Assembly: GCF_004919085.1 (NCBI RefSeq) | Contig: NZ_STGL01000003.1 | Location: 434,001-498,000 of the forward strand | Reading direction: 5' to 3' | Source of the DNA: Nocardioides sp. GY 10127 | Lineage (GTDB): Bacteria; Actinomycetota; Actinomycetes; Propionibacteriales; Nocardioidaceae | Length of the DNA stretch: 64,000 nucleotides | The notes under the pieces: generated by a model | The model's database searches: none | Seen by the model: the letters and a program-made list of their open reading frames with translations, nothing else | What the model was told of the DNA's origin: nothing | Shown: positions 33,825 through 43,989 of the stretch, piece after piece | How the letters are laid out: each line of letters starts with the position of its first letter | Numbering within the stretch: position 1 is the stretch's first letter | Program-made: the position numbers and the translations under genes

Positions 33825-34904
33825 TCACGGGGCGGTGGGCACCGTGATGTCGCCGGACTTGATCTTCGACGCGTACTCGTCGATCTGGTCCGAGACGTCG
33901 TCGAGGAACCCACCGGAGGTGGAGTAGCCGACGCCGTCGTTGGTCAGGTCGTAGGTCACGTAGCTGGTGTCGGGCGTGCCCTCGTTGACGGACTTGATGA
34001 AGTCGTAGGAGGCCACGTCGACGCGCTTGAGCGCCGAGGTGAGGATGTGCGGCTGCTGCGTGGAGGTCGCGGTGAGGTACTGGTCGGAGTCGACACCGAT
34101 CGCCCACATGCCGTCGCCGGCCTCGACCGCGGCGTCGAAGACGCCCGAGCCCGAGGCGCCGGCGGCGTGGTAGACCACGTCGGCACCCTTGTCGAACTCA
34201 CCGGCGGCGGCGGTCTTACCACCGGCCGGGTCGGAGAAGCCCGAGAGGTCGCTCTCCTCGATGTAGGCCACGTCGACCTGGATGTCGGGGTTCACGGCGT
34301 GGACGCCGGCGGTGTACCCGGCCTCGAAGGCCTTGATCAGGTCGTTGTGGACGCCGCCCACGAAGCCGACCTCGTCGGTCTGGGTGGTCAGCGCGGCAGC
34401 GACGCCCACCAGGTAGGAGGACTCGTTCGCCGCGAAGGAGAAGTAGGCCACGTTGTCGTTGGCCTTCGAGTCGGGGTCGTAGCCGTCGACGACCGCGAAG
34501 TTCACGTCCGGGTAGTCCGGGGCGACCGCGTTCACCGAGTCGCTGTAGGCGAAGCCCACGCCGATGATGGCGGTGGCGCCGGCGTCGGCCATCTGGCGCA
34601 GGCGGTCCTCGCGGGCGGACTCCGCCTCGCCGTCCTCGGCCTCGCCCTCGACGCAGGAGCCGTCGAACTCCTCGACGGCCTTGGAGACGCCCGCGTAGGC
34701 GCTGTCGTTGAACGACTGGTCGCCACGGCCGCCGACGTCGTAGGCCAGGCCGATCATCGGCCCGTCCCCGTCAGCGGTCTTGCAGATGTCGTCGGACGCC
34801 GACGAGCTGGCGTCGGTGGCCGACGTGTCGGACTTCTTGCTGCACCCGGTCAGGGCGATGGCCGTCACCACGGCGACAGCGGCGATCTTGGTCGTGCGAC
34901 GCAC
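33825..34904 (-). CDS. BMP family nucleoside-binding lipoprotein
   Basis: Protein of 359 residues. Lipoprotein signal with lipidated Cys21 (IALTGCSKK), then the BMP/PnrA fold: GLAYDVGGRGDQSFNDSAYAG, IGVGFAYSDSVNAVA, VGFVGGVHNDLIKAFEAGYTAG, VVYHAAGASGSGVFDAA and IGVDSDQY. PnrA proteins bind purine nucleosides. It sits on the outer membrane face and feeds the importer encoded next. GTG 34904 is chosen because GAGGAGG lies four bases before it and the lipid signal then has normal length. Substrate preference is inferred from the neighbouring salvage enzymes. Confidence 0.92.
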   Translation of the reverse strand: MRRTTKIAAVAVVTAIALTGCSKKSDTSATDASSSASDDICKTADGDGPMIGLAYDVGGRGDQSFNDSAYAGVSKAVEEFDGSCVEGEAEDGEAESAREDRLRQMADAGATAIIGVGFAYSDSVNAVAPDYPDVNFAVVDGYDPDSKANDNVAYFSFAANESSYLVGVAAALTTQTDEVGFVGGVHNDLIKAFEAGYTAGVHAVNPDIQVDVAYIEESDLSGFSDPAGGKTAAAGEFDKGADVVYHAAGASGSGVFDAAVEAGDGMWAIGVDSDQYLTATSTQQPHILTSALKRVDVASYDFIKSVNEGTPDTSYVTYDLTNDGVGYSTSGGFLDDVSDQIDEYASKIKSGDITVPTAP

Positions 34905-35091
34905 GATCCCTCCTCGAAGGACATACTGCGGCGCATCTGGTCCCGCGCGCAGACTGTGCGTCACCTTAGTGGCCACCACAGGACGGTCTCCGCCAGCAGG
35001 GCGATGGTTGCGCAGTTGTTACCAACGAGTGATGCGTGGACCGTCGAGCCTCCGGGAACGTCCGGAGTCCCCTGTCGGCCGGAGGGTCGCC

Positions 35092-36315
35092 TCAGCCGCC
35101 GAGCGAGGCCAGGCCGGCCACCGCCGCGCCCGCGAGCATCCGGGCGCCGACGGTGATGGCGCCCTCGTCCACGTGCAGGTCGCCCTGGTGGAGGTCGTAG
35201 ACCCGCCCCCCGGGCGCGCGGGTGCCGAGGCGGAACATCGCGCCCGGCACGCGGTCGGTGTACCAGCCGAAGTCCTCGCCGCCGAGGCTCTGGCTCGCCT
35301 TGTCGGCATGGCCAGGGCCGAGCAGTGCGGTGGCGGCCGCGACAAGCGCCGCGTGGGCGGCGGGGTCGTTGACCACCGGCGGCACACCGCGGTGGTACTC
35401 CAGGTGGGCGGTCACGCCGTAGGGCCGGACGATCTCCGGGACGAGCCGGCGGACGAAGTCCTCGCACTCCGCCCAGGCGTCCCGGTCGAGCACGCGGACC
35501 GTGCCGGCCAGGAGCCCGTCGCGCGGGATCACGTTGGGTGCGGCGCCGGCGCGCAGGACGCCCCACACGACCGAGACCCCGGCCCGGGGGTCGAGCCGGC
35601 GCGACAGGATCGCCGGTAGCTCGGTCGTGACCTTGGCGAGGGCGAAGGTGAGGTCGCCGGTGAGGTGGGGTCGGGACGTGTGGCCGCCGACCCCCTCGAG
35701 CCGGATCTCGACCATGTCGGCGGCGCTGGTGAGCGGGCCGGGCGTCAGCGCCACCCGCCCGACCTCGACCGCCGGGTCGCAGTGCAGGGCGAAGATCCGC
35801 TCGACCCGGTCGAGGTGGCCCTCCTCGACCATGGCCAGCGCACCGCCGGGCATGACCTCCTCGGCGGGCTGGAAGAGCAGCCGCACGCGTCCCGGCAGCA
35901 GCCCGGCCGCGTGCACCGCGGAGAGGGCCGCCGCGGCGCCCACGACGCTGGTCATGTGCACGTCGTGGCCGCAGGCGTGGGCGACACCGGGGACGGTGGA
36001 GGCGAAGGGCTCCGAGGAGACCTCCTGCACGGGCAACGCGTCCAGGTCGGTGCGCAGCGCGACCAGGGGCCCCTCCTCCCCCAGGTCGGCGACGAAGCCC
36101 GACCGGGGCAGCAGGCGGGTGCGCCAGCCCAGCGACCCGACGGCCGCGAGCAGCCGCTCGGTGGTCTGCTCCTCGGCCCAGGACAGCTCGGGGTGGGCGT
36201 GCAGCTCGCGGCGCAGCGCCACCAGGTCCCGCTCCCGCTCGGCCACGGTGCCGGCGACGAGGTCGGCGACGGCGGGCGTGAGGGCGGGCGGGGTCAGGGC
36301 GGGGGGAGTCGACAT
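35092..36315 (-). CDS. M20 family amidohydrolase (AmiA/AmiB-like)
   Basis: Protein of 407 residues. Metal ligands are visible in VAHACGHDVHM (Cys115, His117 and His120), with RRELHAHPELSWAE at 35-48, LFQPAEEVMPGG near 160-171 and the final SLGGEDFGWY. This is the M20D carboxypeptidase/N-acyl-amino-acid amidohydrolase pattern, releasing an amino acid or acid from an amide. M. tuberculosis has amiA1/amiB1 at the same place. A TAGACT hexamer (36326-36331) inside the end of meaB lies ten bases before the ATG, so it may have its own promoter. Confidence 0.9.
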   Translation of the reverse strand: MSTPPALTPPALTPAVADLVAGTVAERERDLVALRRELHAHPELSWAEEQTTERLLAAVGSLGWRTRLLPRSGFVADLGEEGPLVALRTDLDALPVQEVSSEPFASTVPGVAHACGHDVHMTSVVGAAAALSAVHAAGLLPGRVRLLFQPAEEVMPGGALAMVEEGHLDRVERIFALHCDPAVEVGRVALTPGPLTSAADMVEIRLEGVGGHTSRPHLTGDLTFALAKVTTELPAILSRRLDPRAGVSVVWGVLRAGAAPNVIPRDGLLAGTVRVLDRDAWAECEDFVRRLVPEIVRPYGVTAHLEYHRGVPPVVNDPAAHAALVAAATALLGPGHADKASQSLGGEDFGWYTDRVPGAMFRLGTRAPGGRVYDLHQGDLHVDEGAITVGARMLAGAAVAGLASLGG

Positions 36316-36325
36316 GGCGGCTGCC

Positions 36326-36331
36326 AGTCTA
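36326..36331 (-). promoter_or_regulatory. Possible -10 element of the amidohydrolase
   Basis: TAGACT on the minus strand, ten bases before the ATG at 36315 and overlapping the meaB stop region. Confidence 0.4.
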
Positions 36332-37381
36332 GGGCGCGGACGAGACCGGCCCGTCGGCCCCGCCGACGGCCGGACGGTCCCCGTCGAAGGCCTCCAGCAG
36401 CCGGTCCGCGGCGACCGTGGCGGGCAGGGTGCCGGCGAGCACGGCGGCCCGGACGTCGTCCCTGACCTCCCGGACGCCGGGCGAGAGCCGCAGCCGCTGG
36501 TCCAGCTCGTCCCGTACCAGCGCCCACGTGAAGTCGAGCTGCTGGGCCGCGCGCCGGGCGGCCAGGCCCTCGGTGCCCAGGTGGTCGCGGTGCGCGCCGA
36601 CCCGGGACCACAGGTCCTCGACCCCGTCGCCGAGCAGGCCGGAGCAGGTGACGACCGGGGGCGCCCACTCGTCGTGGCCCCGCACCATCCGCAGCGCGCC
36701 GGCGAGGTCGCGGGCCGCCGCCCGGGCCTCGACCGCCCGGTCGCCGTCCGCCTTGTTGACGGCGATGACGTCCGCGATCTCGAGGATGCCCTTCTTGATG
36801 CCCTGGAGCTGGTCCCCCGTGCGCGCCAGTGTGAGGAAGAGGAAGGTGTCGACCATCCCGGCGACGGTGACCTCGCTCTGCCCCACGCCGACGGTCTCGA
36901 CGAGGACGACGTCGAAGCCCGCGGCCTCGAGCACCGTCATGGCCTGCACCGTGGCGCGGGCGACCCCGCCCAGCGTCCCGGCGGACGGCGAGGGCCGGAT
37001 GAAGGCGCCCGGCTCCGACGCCAGGCGGCCCATCCGCGTCTTGTCACCGAGGACGGACCCGCCCGTGCGCACCGACGAGGGGTCGACGGCGAGGACGCCC
37101 ACGCGGTGACCCTCCTCGACCAGGCGCACGCCCAGGCCCTCGATGAACGTGGACTTCCCGACGCCGGGGACGCCGGAGATGCCCACCCGGACGACGTCCG
37201 GGCCGGCGGCGAGGTCGGCGATGCCCGTGAGCAGCGCCCGGGCCATGGCCCGGTGCAGCGGACGGGTGGACTCCACCAGCGTGATGGCCTGGGCGACCTG
37301 GGCGCGCCGCCCCGCGCGGACGCCCTCGACGAGGGCGGCCACGCGGGCGGCGGAGCGGTCGTCGAGGGGCTGCCCCGACAT
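36329..37381 (-). CDS. meaB: Methylmalonyl-CoA mutase-associated GTPase MeaB
   Basis: Protein of 350 residues. Walker A GVPGVGKST at 70-78, AVDPSSVRTGGSVLGDKTRM, the Walker B region VVLVETVGVGQSE and the base-recognition NKADG are all typical of MeaB/ArgK. It guards loading and repair of the adenosylcobalamin cofactor of methylmalonyl-CoA mutase. It starts 14 bases after the mutB stop (a TTG directly upstream could also serve) and is the third gene of that operon. The protein lies in the cytoplasm, bound to the mutase. Confidence 0.93.
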   Translation of the reverse strand: MSGQPLDDRSAARVAALVEGVRAGRRAQVAQAITLVESTRPLHRAMARALLTGIADLAAGPDVVRVGISGVPGVGKSTFIEGLGVRLVEEGHRVGVLAVDPSSVRTGGSVLGDKTRMGRLASEPGAFIRPSPSAGTLGGVARATVQAMTVLEAAGFDVVLVETVGVGQSEVTVAGMVDTFLFLTLARTGDQLQGIKKGILEIADVIAVNKADGDRAVEARAAARDLAGALRMVRGHDEWAPPVVTCSGLLGDGVEDLWSRVGAHRDHLGTEGLAARRAAQQLDFTWALVRDELDQRLRLSPGVREVRDDVRAAVLAGTLPATVAADRLLEAFDGDRPAVGGADGPVSSAP

Positions 37382-37394
37382 CAACGGCCCGTCA

Positions 37395-39566
37395 TCAGTG
37401 GCCGAGCTGCGCGCGCAGGTCCGCGAGCAGCCGGAGCGCGGACTCGGCGATCACCGTGCCCGGCAGGAACACCTCGGCGGCCCCCATCTCCTTGAGGGTG
37501 GGGACGTCGTCCGGCGGGATGACGCCGCCGATGACCACCATGATGTCCCCGCGTCCCTGCTCGGCCAGCGCTGCGCGCAGCGCCGGGAGCAGGGTGAGGT
37601 GACCGGCGGCGAGCGAGCTGACCCCGACGATGTGGACGTCGTTGTCGACCGCCTGCTGCGCGACCTCCTCGGGCGTGGAGAACAGCGGCCCGACGTCGAC
37701 GTCGAAGCCCATGTCGGCGAACGCGGAGACGATCACCTTCTGGCCGCGGTCGTGACCGTCCTGGCCCATCTTGGCCACGAGGATGCGCGGCCGACGGCCC
37801 TCGGCCTCGGCGAACTCCTCGGTCTCGGCCAGGACCTGGGCGACGGCGGAGCCGCCCTCGCCCTCGGCGGCGGTGTCGCGGTACACGCCGGAGATCGTAC
37901 GGATGACGGCCTGGTGGCGGCCGTAGACCTTCTCCAGCGCGTCGGAGATCTCCCCGACGGTGGCCTTGGCGCGCGCGGCCTCCACGGCCAGCCCGAGGAG
38001 GTTGCCCTCCAGGCCGGAGCCGGCGCCCTGCTCCGCGGCGTTGGTGAGCCGCTCCAGGGCGACCGAGACGGCCTCGGCGTCGCGCTCGGCGCGCAGGCGC
38101 TCGAGCTTGGCGATCTGGGCCCGGTAGACCTCGTCGTTGTCGACGCGCAGGACGTCGAGGTGGTCCTCGGCGGCCGGACGGTAGGTGTTGACGCCGATGA
38201 CCTTCTGGGCCCCGGAGTCGATCCGCGCCTGGGTGCGGGCGGCCGCCTCCTCGATGCGCATCTTCGGGATGCCCTGCTCGATCGCGGAGGCCATGCCGCC
38301 GGCGGCCTCGGCCTCCATGATGTGCGCCCAGGCCTTCTCGGCGAGGTCGTGGGTGAGCTTCTCGACGTAGTACGAGCCGGCCCAGGGGTCGATCGTCCCG
38401 GTGGTGCCCGACTCCTGCTGGAGCAGCAGCTGGGTGTTGCGCGCGATGCGGGCCGAGAAGTCGGTCGGCAGCGCGATCGCCTCGTCGAGGGCGTTGGTGT
38501 GCAGCGACTGGGTGTGCCCCTGGGTCGCCGCCATCGCCTCGATGCACGTGCGGCCGACGTTGTTGAAGACGTCCTGCGCGGTGAGCGACCAGCCCGAGGT
38601 CTGGCTGTGCGTGCGCAGCGAGAGCGACTTGGGGTTCTTCGGGTCGAACTCGCGCACCAGCCGCGCCCACAGGGCCCGGGCGGCGCGCATCTTGGCGACC
38701 TCGGAGAAGAAGTTCATCCCGATGGCCCAGAAGAAGGACAGCCGCGGGGCGAACGCGTCGATGTCGAGGCCCGCCGCGAGGCCGGCGCGGATGTACTCCA
38801 CGCCGTCCGCGAGCGTGTAGGCGAGCTCGAGGTCGTTGGTGGCCCCCGCCTCCTGCATGTGGTAGCCGGAGATGGAGATCGAGTTGAACCGCGGCATCCG
38901 GGCGGCCGTGAACGCGAAGATGTCGGAGATGATCCGCATGCTCGGGGCCGGCGGGTAGATGTAGGTGTTGCGGACCATGAACTCCTTGAGGATGTCGTTC
39001 TGGATGGTCCCGCTCAGCTGCTCCGGCCTCACCCCCTGCTCCTCGGCCGCCGCGATGTAGAGGGCGAGCACGGGCAGGACGGCGCCGTTCATCGTCATCG
39101 ACACCGACATCTGGTCCAGCGGGATGCCCTCGAACAGCGTCCGCGCGTCGTAGATGGAGTCGATGGCCACCCCGGCCATGCCGACGTCGCCGCGCACGCG
39201 CGGGTGGTCGGAGTCGTACCCGCGGTGGGTCGCCAGGTCGAAGGCGACCGACAGGCCCTTCTGGCCGGCCGCGAGGTTGCGCCGGTAGAACGCGTTCGAC
39301 TCCTCGGCGGTGGAGAAGCCGGCGTACTGCCGGATGGTCCACGGCTGGGTCGTGTACATGGTCGGGTAGGGCCCGCGCAGGAAGGGGCTCAGGCCCGGCA
39401 GCGTGTCGAGCGCGTCGAGCCCGTCCAGGTCGGAGGAGACGTAGAGCGGCTTGACGGGGATGCCCTCGGGGCTGGTCCACGGCTCGCCGTCGCCCCAGCC
39501 CATGTCCCACCGGGCGCCGCGGTGCTCCGACAGGGGCTTGCCCGCGAAGGAGGAGGGGACGGTCAT
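37395..39566 (-). CDS. mutB: Methylmalonyl-CoA mutase large subunit
   Basis: Protein of 723 residues. The barrel opens with [20 protein letters not shown], includes [12 protein letters not shown] and [13 protein letters not shown], and the C-terminal B12 domain has the DxHxxG motif ([13 protein letters not shown]) near 605, whose His coordinates cobalt. It interconverts (R)-methylmalonyl-CoA and succinyl-CoA in the cytoplasm. ATG 39566 overlaps the small-subunit stop (ATGA). It links propionyl-CoA, odd-chain fatty acids and Val/Ile breakdown to the TCA genes nearby. Confidence 0.96.
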   Translation of the reverse strand: MTVPSSFAGKPLSEHRGARWDMGWGDGEPWTSPEGIPVKPLYVSSDLDGLDALDTLPGLSPFLRGPYPTMYTTQPWTIRQYAGFSTAEESNAFYRRNLAAGQKGLSVAFDLATHRGYDSDHPRVRGDVGMAGVAIDSIYDARTLFEGIPLDQMSVSMTMNGAVLPVLALYIAAAEEQGVRPEQLSGTIQNDILKEFMVRNTYIYPPAPSMRIISDIFAFTAARMPRFNSISISGYHMQEAGATNDLELAYTLADGVEYIRAGLAAGLDIDAFAPRLSFFWAIGMNFFSEVAKMRAARALWARLVREFDPKNPKSLSLRTHSQTSGWSLTAQDVFNNVGRTCIEAMAATQGHTQSLHTNALDEAIALPTDFSARIARNTQLLLQQESGTTGTIDPWAGSYYVEKLTHDLAEKAWAHIMEAEAAGGMASAIEQGIPKMRIEEAAARTQARIDSGAQKVIGVNTYRPAAEDHLDVLRVDNDEVYRAQIAKLERLRAERDAEAVSVALERLTNAAEQGAGSGLEGNLLGLAVEAARAKATVGEISDALEKVYGRHQAVIRTISGVYRDTAAEGEGGSAVAQVLAETEEFAEAEGRRPRILVAKMGQDGHDRGQKVIVSAFADMGFDVDVGPLFSTPEEVAQQAVDNDVHIVGVSSLAAGHLTLLPALRAALAEQGRGDIMVVIGGVIPPDDVPTLKEMGAAEVFLPGTVIAESALRLLADLRAQLGH

Positions 39567-41335
39567 GACAGGTCCTTTCCGGCGAGCGCGTCGCGCGTGC
39601 GGGTGAGGAAGGCCAGGGCGTCGACGCCCAGGGCGCAGGAGTCGTCGGCGAAGTCGGCGGGCTTGCCCGCGACCACGACGCGGGTGGCACCGGCGGCCCG
39701 CAGGGCGGCTGCGGCCTCCGCGCCCCACTCGGCGTAGGCCGGGTCGGTGCCGGCGAGGACGACGACCGGCTGACCGGCGTACGCGGCCACCAGGTCGTCG
39801 GGACCGGTGGTGGCGCCGGCGACGTCGACGCCGACCCCGCCGGCGGCCAGCAGGTTGGTGGCGAAGGTGGCCCGAGCCGTGTGCGCCGCGACCGTGCCCA
39901 GCGTGGCCAGGAAGGCGTGCCCGATCGCCGGCTCGTCGCGCAGCGCCTCGAACTCGCGGGCCCACCCGACGACGTCGGCGAAGGCGTCCGAGGGCTCGCG
40001 GACGAGCAGCCCCTCGGCGAGGTTGGGGAACTCCGAGACGCCCGTGACCGGGCGCTTGCGGGTGGCCACCAGGCGGTCGCGCTCTGCCACCGTCGCCGCG
40101 ACCTTCTCGGCGAGGACGGCGGCGTTGGGCCCGTGCAGGGTGTCCAGCTCGCCCAGCACCTCCCACGCCGCGACCGCGAGGTCGTCGGTGAGTCGCTCGA
40201 TCGCGTAGGAGCCGCCGGCCGGGTCGCTCACGCGGGCGACGTGCGACTCCTCGACCAGGAGGTGGGAGGTGTTCCGGGCGATCCGGCGGCCGAACGACTC
40301 CGAGCGGCCGAGCGGGGCGTCGAAGGGCAGCACCGTCACCGCGTCCGCCCCGCCGACGCCGGCGGCGAAGGCCGCGACGGTGGTGCGGAGCATGTTCGTG
40401 TGGGCGTCGTAGCGCGTCATCATCGGCCGGCTGGTGACGGCGTGGACGCGGGTGGGGCCCAGTGCTCCCCCGCCGCTGCTCAGCTCGAGCACCCGCGACC
40501 ACAGGCGGCGCACCGCGCGCACCTTCGCGAGCGAGACGAGCTGCTCATCGGTCACCGCGACGCGGAGCTCGACCAGCCCGGCCGCTTCGGCCGGGGCGAT
40601 GCCCGCGGCCTCGAGGACCCGCAGGACCCGCGCGCCGGCGGCCAGGACGTAGCCGAGCTCGGTGGCGTCGGAGGCACCGGCGTCGTGCACGCGGGTGCCG
40701 TCGACCACGACGCCGAGCACGTCCGCCTGCGCGGCGAGCCGGGCGCCGGCCACGAGGGCCTCGGGCGCGGCGTCCGCGGGGATGCCGAGGTTCGTGCCGG
40801 GGGCCGCCTGCGTCTCCCCCAGCAGGGCGAGGAAGGCGTCGGCCACCGCGAGCGGGGCCGCCGGGGCGTCCAGGACGACCGGGGCGAGGTCGAGCAGCAC
40901 GCCGTCGAGCCGGGCGAGGAGCGCCTCGGCGAGGCCCTCGCCGGTCGCGGTCTCCTCGTCGAGCTGGAGCCAGAGCGAGGTGACCCCGCCGTCCAGGTCC
41001 TCCAGCGCCGCGTCGCGGGCGAGCGCCGGCGCCTGCGGCTCGATCAGCGCGCGGACGTCCCAGGCGCCGTGGCGCACCGGTCGACCCGACGTCCACAGGT
41101 CCTCGACGCCGGCGGCCGTGCCCAGCGGGGTCACGTCGATGCCGTCGAGGGTGCGGCGGGTCAGCTTCTGCCACACCGCGGAGTCGGGGTCGTCCTCGCC
41201 GAGCCGGCGGGCCTTGCGGAGCACGGCGGCGGCCGCCGACTCCCAGGCCTCGACGGGTCGGTCGTCGCCCGGGCCGGCGAGGGCGAGGGGGCCCTCGTCC
41301 GGTGCCTGCGTGGCGGGAACCTCGGGTTCGCTCAT
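39563..41335 (-). CDS. mutA: Methylmalonyl-CoA mutase small subunit
   Basis: Protein of 590 residues. It has the mutase barrel and a decayed B12 domain: the DxHxxG motif is absent, as in all small subunits, so it does not bind cobalamin and serves as a structural partner for MutB. Barrel segments resembling MutB include [19 protein letters not shown] and [17 protein letters not shown] 41335 is seven bases after a TAGGGT hexamer, indicating a leaderless first gene of mutA-mutB-meaB. The upstream frame in front of this start was rejected for that reason. Confidence 0.93.
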   Translation of the reverse strand: MSEPEVPATQAPDEGPLALAGPGDDRPVEAWESAAAAVLRKARRLGEDDPDSAVWQKLTRRTLDGIDVTPLGTAAGVEDLWTSGRPVRHGAWDVRALIEPQAPALARDAALEDLDGGVTSLWLQLDEETATGEGLAEALLARLDGVLLDLAPVVLDAPAAPLAVADAFLALLGETQAAPGTNLGIPADAAPEALVAGARLAAQADVLGVVVDGTRVHDAGASDATELGYVLAAGARVLRVLEAAGIAPAEAAGLVELRVAVTDEQLVSLAKVRAVRRLWSRVLELSSGGGALGPTRVHAVTSRPMMTRYDAHTNMLRTTVAAFAAGVGGADAVTVLPFDAPLGRSESFGRRIARNTSHLLVEESHVARVSDPAGGSYAIERLTDDLAVAAWEVLGELDTLHGPNAAVLAEKVAATVAERDRLVATRKRPVTGVSEFPNLAEGLLVREPSDAFADVVGWAREFEALRDEPAIGHAFLATLGTVAAHTARATFATNLLAAGGVGVDVAGATTGPDDLVAAYAGQPVVVLAGTDPAYAEWGAEAAAALRAAGATRVVVAGKPADFADDSCALGVDALAFLTRTRDALAGKDLS

Positions 41336-41342
41336 GCCTCGG

Positions 41343-41348
41343 ACCCTA
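41343..41348 (-). promoter_or_regulatory. -10 element of mutA (leaderless)
   Basis: TAGGGT on the minus strand, seven bases before the ATG. A short dyad CAGGT-TGTG-ACCTG (41372-41385) lies just upstream and could be an operator. Confidence 0.5.
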
Positions 41349-41558
41349 GGGCCGTCAAGTGGCGCCCGCCACAGGTTGTGACCTGCTCGACGCCTGCCGC
41401 GCAACACGAGGGAAACACGCCCCGCCGACCTCGCCGTTCGTCCCGCCCGGCGAGGACCGAAGGCCTCGCGCCCGCGCGCGCGAACAAGACGGTCGAGGGC
41501 CCGGCCCCACGCCTGTGAAGGCGACCAGGGACCTGAGTCCCTTCTGAGAAGTACGGAC

Positions 41559-41577
41559 GGAGGCTAGGCAACCCTTA
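41559..41577. promoter_or_regulatory. IdeR-like iron box 1 of the feo operon
   Basis: It matches the 19-base DtxR/IdeR consensus at 13 positions by eye, with the central TAGGC kept. Confidence 0.5.
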
Positions 41578-41578
41578 G

Positions 41579-41597
41579 GAAGGTGGGGCTAACCTGG
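41579..41597. promoter_or_regulatory. IdeR-like iron box 2 and -10 of the feo operon
   Basis: It matches the consensus at 13 of 19 positions with GGCTAACCT kept exactly, and starts 20 bases after box 1. The -10 hexamer TAACCT (41590-41595) lies inside, seven bases before the feoA GTG, so the transcript should be leaderless and repressed by iron. Confidence 0.6.
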
Positions 41598-41602
41598 ATC
41601 CC

Positions 41603-41908
41603 GTGAGCATCGTGGCACCGCACCCGACCGCCGTCGTCCGCGCCCCCCAGGGGTCCGCGCGGGACGCGGCGACGCCGGCTCCCCTCGCCGGGTTCCGCCC
41701 GGGCAGCACCGTCCGCCTCGCCGGCATCGGCCTCGCCGGGGCCGCCCGGCGCCGCCTCGCCGAGCTCGGCATCCGCCAGGGCAGCGAGCTCCGGGTCGTC
41801 TCCCGCACCAGCGGCGGCGGACGTCTCGTCGCGCTCGACCACGCGGGGACGCGGCACGCCGCGCTCGACGCCGGCACCGCCGGTGCGCTGCTCGTGCACG
41901 CGCTCTGA
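41603..41908 (+). CDS. feoA: Ferrous iron transport protein A
   Basis: Protein of 101 residues. After a Pro/Ala-rich lead of about 28 residues comes an SH3-like FeoA domain: GFRPGSTVRLAGIGLAGAARRRLAELGIRQGSELRVV and a final LDAGTAGALLVHAL. FeoA binds the cytoplasmic side of FeoB and supports its activity. The GTG is seven bases after a -10 that lies in an IdeR box. FeoB starts eight bases after the stop. Confidence 0.88.
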   Translation: MSIVAPHPTAVVRAPQGSARDAATPAPLAGFRPGSTVRLAGIGLAGAARRRLAELGIRQGSELRVVSRTSGGGRLVALDHAGTRHAALDAGTAGALLVHAL

Positions 41909-41916
41909 GCCGCCCC

Positions 41917-43989
41917 GTGGCCACGCAGCACACCCCCGCTCCCCGCCCCGACGCCGCCGACCTCGACCCCGACGTCTCCGCGCTGACCGTCACGCCGACG
42001 GCCTCCTGCCACAGCGACACCGGCGGCCGTGCGGCCCCGGCGGGCTCCCCCGTCCTGGCCCTCGTCGGCGCGCCCAACTCCGGCAAGTCCACGCTCTTCA
42101 ACGCCCTCACCGGCGGCCACCGGACGGTGGGCAACTGGCCGGGCACGACGGTCGAGGTCGGCCGCGCCGCCTGGGACCTGCCGGTCGGCGCCTGCGGCTG
42201 CGCGACCACGTGCACGCCCGGCTGCACCTGCGGCTGCCCCGGCGACGCCCCGCTCACCGCCGAGCTCCTGGACCTCCCCGGCGCCTACAGCCTCACCCCC
42301 GCCTCCCCCGACGAGGCGCTCACCCGCGAGCTGCTGGTCTCGGCGGACCCGCCCGACCTCACGGTCGTCGTGGTCAACGCCCTCGCGCCGGCCCGCGGCC
42401 TGCACCTGGTCGCCGAGCTCCGCGAGGAGGGCCGTCGCCTGCTCGTCGCGCTCACCATGATGGACGTGGCCGCACGCCGCGGCCTCTCGGTCGACCCCGC
42501 CGCGCTGGCCACCGGCATCGGCGCCCCCGTCGTCGCGCTGGACCCGCGCCGCCGCTCCGGCGGGGACCTGCTCGGCGAGGCCGCCCGCGCGGCCCTGTCC
42601 GCCGCCCCGCTGGCCGCACGCTCCTTCGGCGAGCTGCCCGAGGACCCCGACGAGCTCGACCTCGCCGACGAGCGCTTCGCGTGGGTGGAGGCCGCCTGCG
42701 CCGACGCTGTGACGCTGTCCTCCTCGGCCCGGCCACCGCTCGGCGAGCGCGTCGACCGCTGGCTCACCGCCCCCGTCGTCGGCCCCCTCTTCTTCCTCGG
42801 CGTCATGTGGCTGGTCTTCCAGGCCACCACGACCGTCGCGGTGCCCCTCCAGGACCTGCTCGACCGCCTGATCTCCGGCCCGGTGAGCTCGCTGGCGCAC
42901 GGTGCCCTCTCCCTCGTGGGCCTCGGGGACACCTGGGTGAACGGGTTCGTGGTCGACGGGCTGATCGCCGGCGTCGGCACCGTCCTCACCTTCGCCCCGC
43001 TGATGGCGATCATGTTCGCCTGCCTCGCGCTGCTGGAGGACTCGGGCTACCTGGCCCGCGCCGCCGTCGTCACCGACCGGACGATGCGCCGGCTCGGCCT
43101 GCCCGGCAAGGCCTTCCTCCCGCTGGTCGTCGGCTTCGGCTGCAACGTCCCCGCCATCTCCGCCACCCGCATCCTCGGCGACGCCCGCCAGCGCATCCTC
43201 GTGACGCTGCTGGTGCCGTTCACCTCGTGCAGCGCCCGCCTCACCGTGTACGTGATGCTCGCGGCGACGTTCTTCCCCGCCCACGCCGGCACCGTCGTGT
43301 TCGGCCTCTACGTCCTCTCGATCGCGCTCGTCATCGGCGTCGGCCTCGTCATGCGCCGGACGCTGTGGCGCACCATGGGCTCCGAGCCGCTCGTGCTCGA
43401 CCTGCCCGCCTACCAGCGCCCCACCCTCCGGCTCACCCTGTCCCTCACGTGGCTCCGGCTCCAGGGGTTCCTGCGCACCGCGGGCGGCATCATCGTCGTC
43501 ACCGTCACGGTCGTGTGGCTGCTCCAGGCCCTGCCGACGGGCACCGGCCTGGGCGGGTTCGGCCAGATCGATCCGTCCGACAGCGTCTTCGCCGCCGTCT
43601 CCGGCTTCATCGCGCCGATCTTCGCCCCGCTGGGCTTCGCCGACTGGCACACCGTCGGCGCACTCGTGGTCGGCTTCGTCGCCAAGGAGGGCGTGCTCTC
43701 CTCGTGGGCCCAGACCTACGCGGCGGCCGACCCGACCGCCGGCGGCTCCTCGGCCGGCCTCTCGCACGACCTGGTCAACGCCTTCGCAGTCTCCTCCGGA
43801 GGCCACACCACCGCGGCAGTCCTCGCGTTCCTCGTCTTCCTCCTCGCCTACACGCCCTGCGTGGCGACCGTCGCCGCCCAGTACCGCGAGGTGGGGCTGC
43901 GCTGGACCGCCTTCGGCATGGCCGTCCAGCTCGGCGTCGCCTGGCTCCTCGGCCTGCTCGTCTTCACCGTGGGCAGCGTGATCGCGTGA
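41917..43989 (+). CDS. feoB: Ferrous iron transporter FeoB with a Cys-rich insert in its G domain
   Basis: Protein of 690 residues. The G domain has G1 GAPNSGKS (51-58), G2 in WPGTTVE (74-80) and G3 DLPGAYS (119-125); after it the Feo membrane core has SGYLARAA, the gate-type GFGCNVPAI and FTSCSARLTVY motifs, and FVAKEGVLSS. Between G2 and G3 is the insert CGCATTCTPGCTCGC (93-107) with six cysteines, plus an N-terminal Cys31-His32. G4 NxxD is not canonical (TMMD). It imports Fe2+ across the inner membrane. The stop overlaps the next start. Confidence 0.94.
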   Translation: MATQHTPAPRPDAADLDPDVSALTVTPTASCHSDTGGRAAPAGSPVLALVGAPNSGKSTLFNALTGGHRTVGNWPGTTVEVGRAAWDLPVGACGCATTCTPGCTCGCPGDAPLTAELLDLPGAYSLTPASPDEALTRELLVSADPPDLTVVVVNALAPARGLHLVAELREEGRRLLVALTMMDVAARRGLSVDPAALATGIGAPVVALDPRRRSGGDLLGEAARAALSAAPLAARSFGELPEDPDELDLADERFAWVEAACADAVTLSSSARPPLGERVDRWLTAPVVGPLFFLGVMWLVFQATTTVAVPLQDLLDRLISGPVSSLAHGALSLVGLGDTWVNGFVVDGLIAGVGTVLTFAPLMAIMFACLALLEDSGYLARAAVVTDRTMRRLGLPGKAFLPLVVGFGCNVPAISATRILGDARQRILVTLLVPFTSCSARLTVYVMLAATFFPAHAGTVVFGLYVLSIALVIGVGLVMRRTLWRTMGSEPLVLDLPAYQRPTLRLTLSLTWLRLQGFLRTAGGIIVVTVTVVWLLQALPTGTGLGGFGQIDPSDSVFAAVSGFIAPIFAPLGFADWHTVGALVVGFVAKEGVLSSWAQTYAAADPTAGGSSAGLSHDLVNAFAVSSGGHTTAAVLAFLVFLLAYTPCVATVAAQYREVGLRWTAFGMAVQLGVAWLLGLLVFTVGSVIA

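Noticed and set aside
41336..41600. Cobalamin riboswitch upstream of mutA
   Set aside because: No B12-box consensus is seen and mutA appears leaderless.
41883..43985. A plus-strand frame in another phase over feoB
   Set aside because: It is Arg/Pro-rich shadow sequence of feoB; only its last 100 codons, from 43986, form a real gene (feoC-like).
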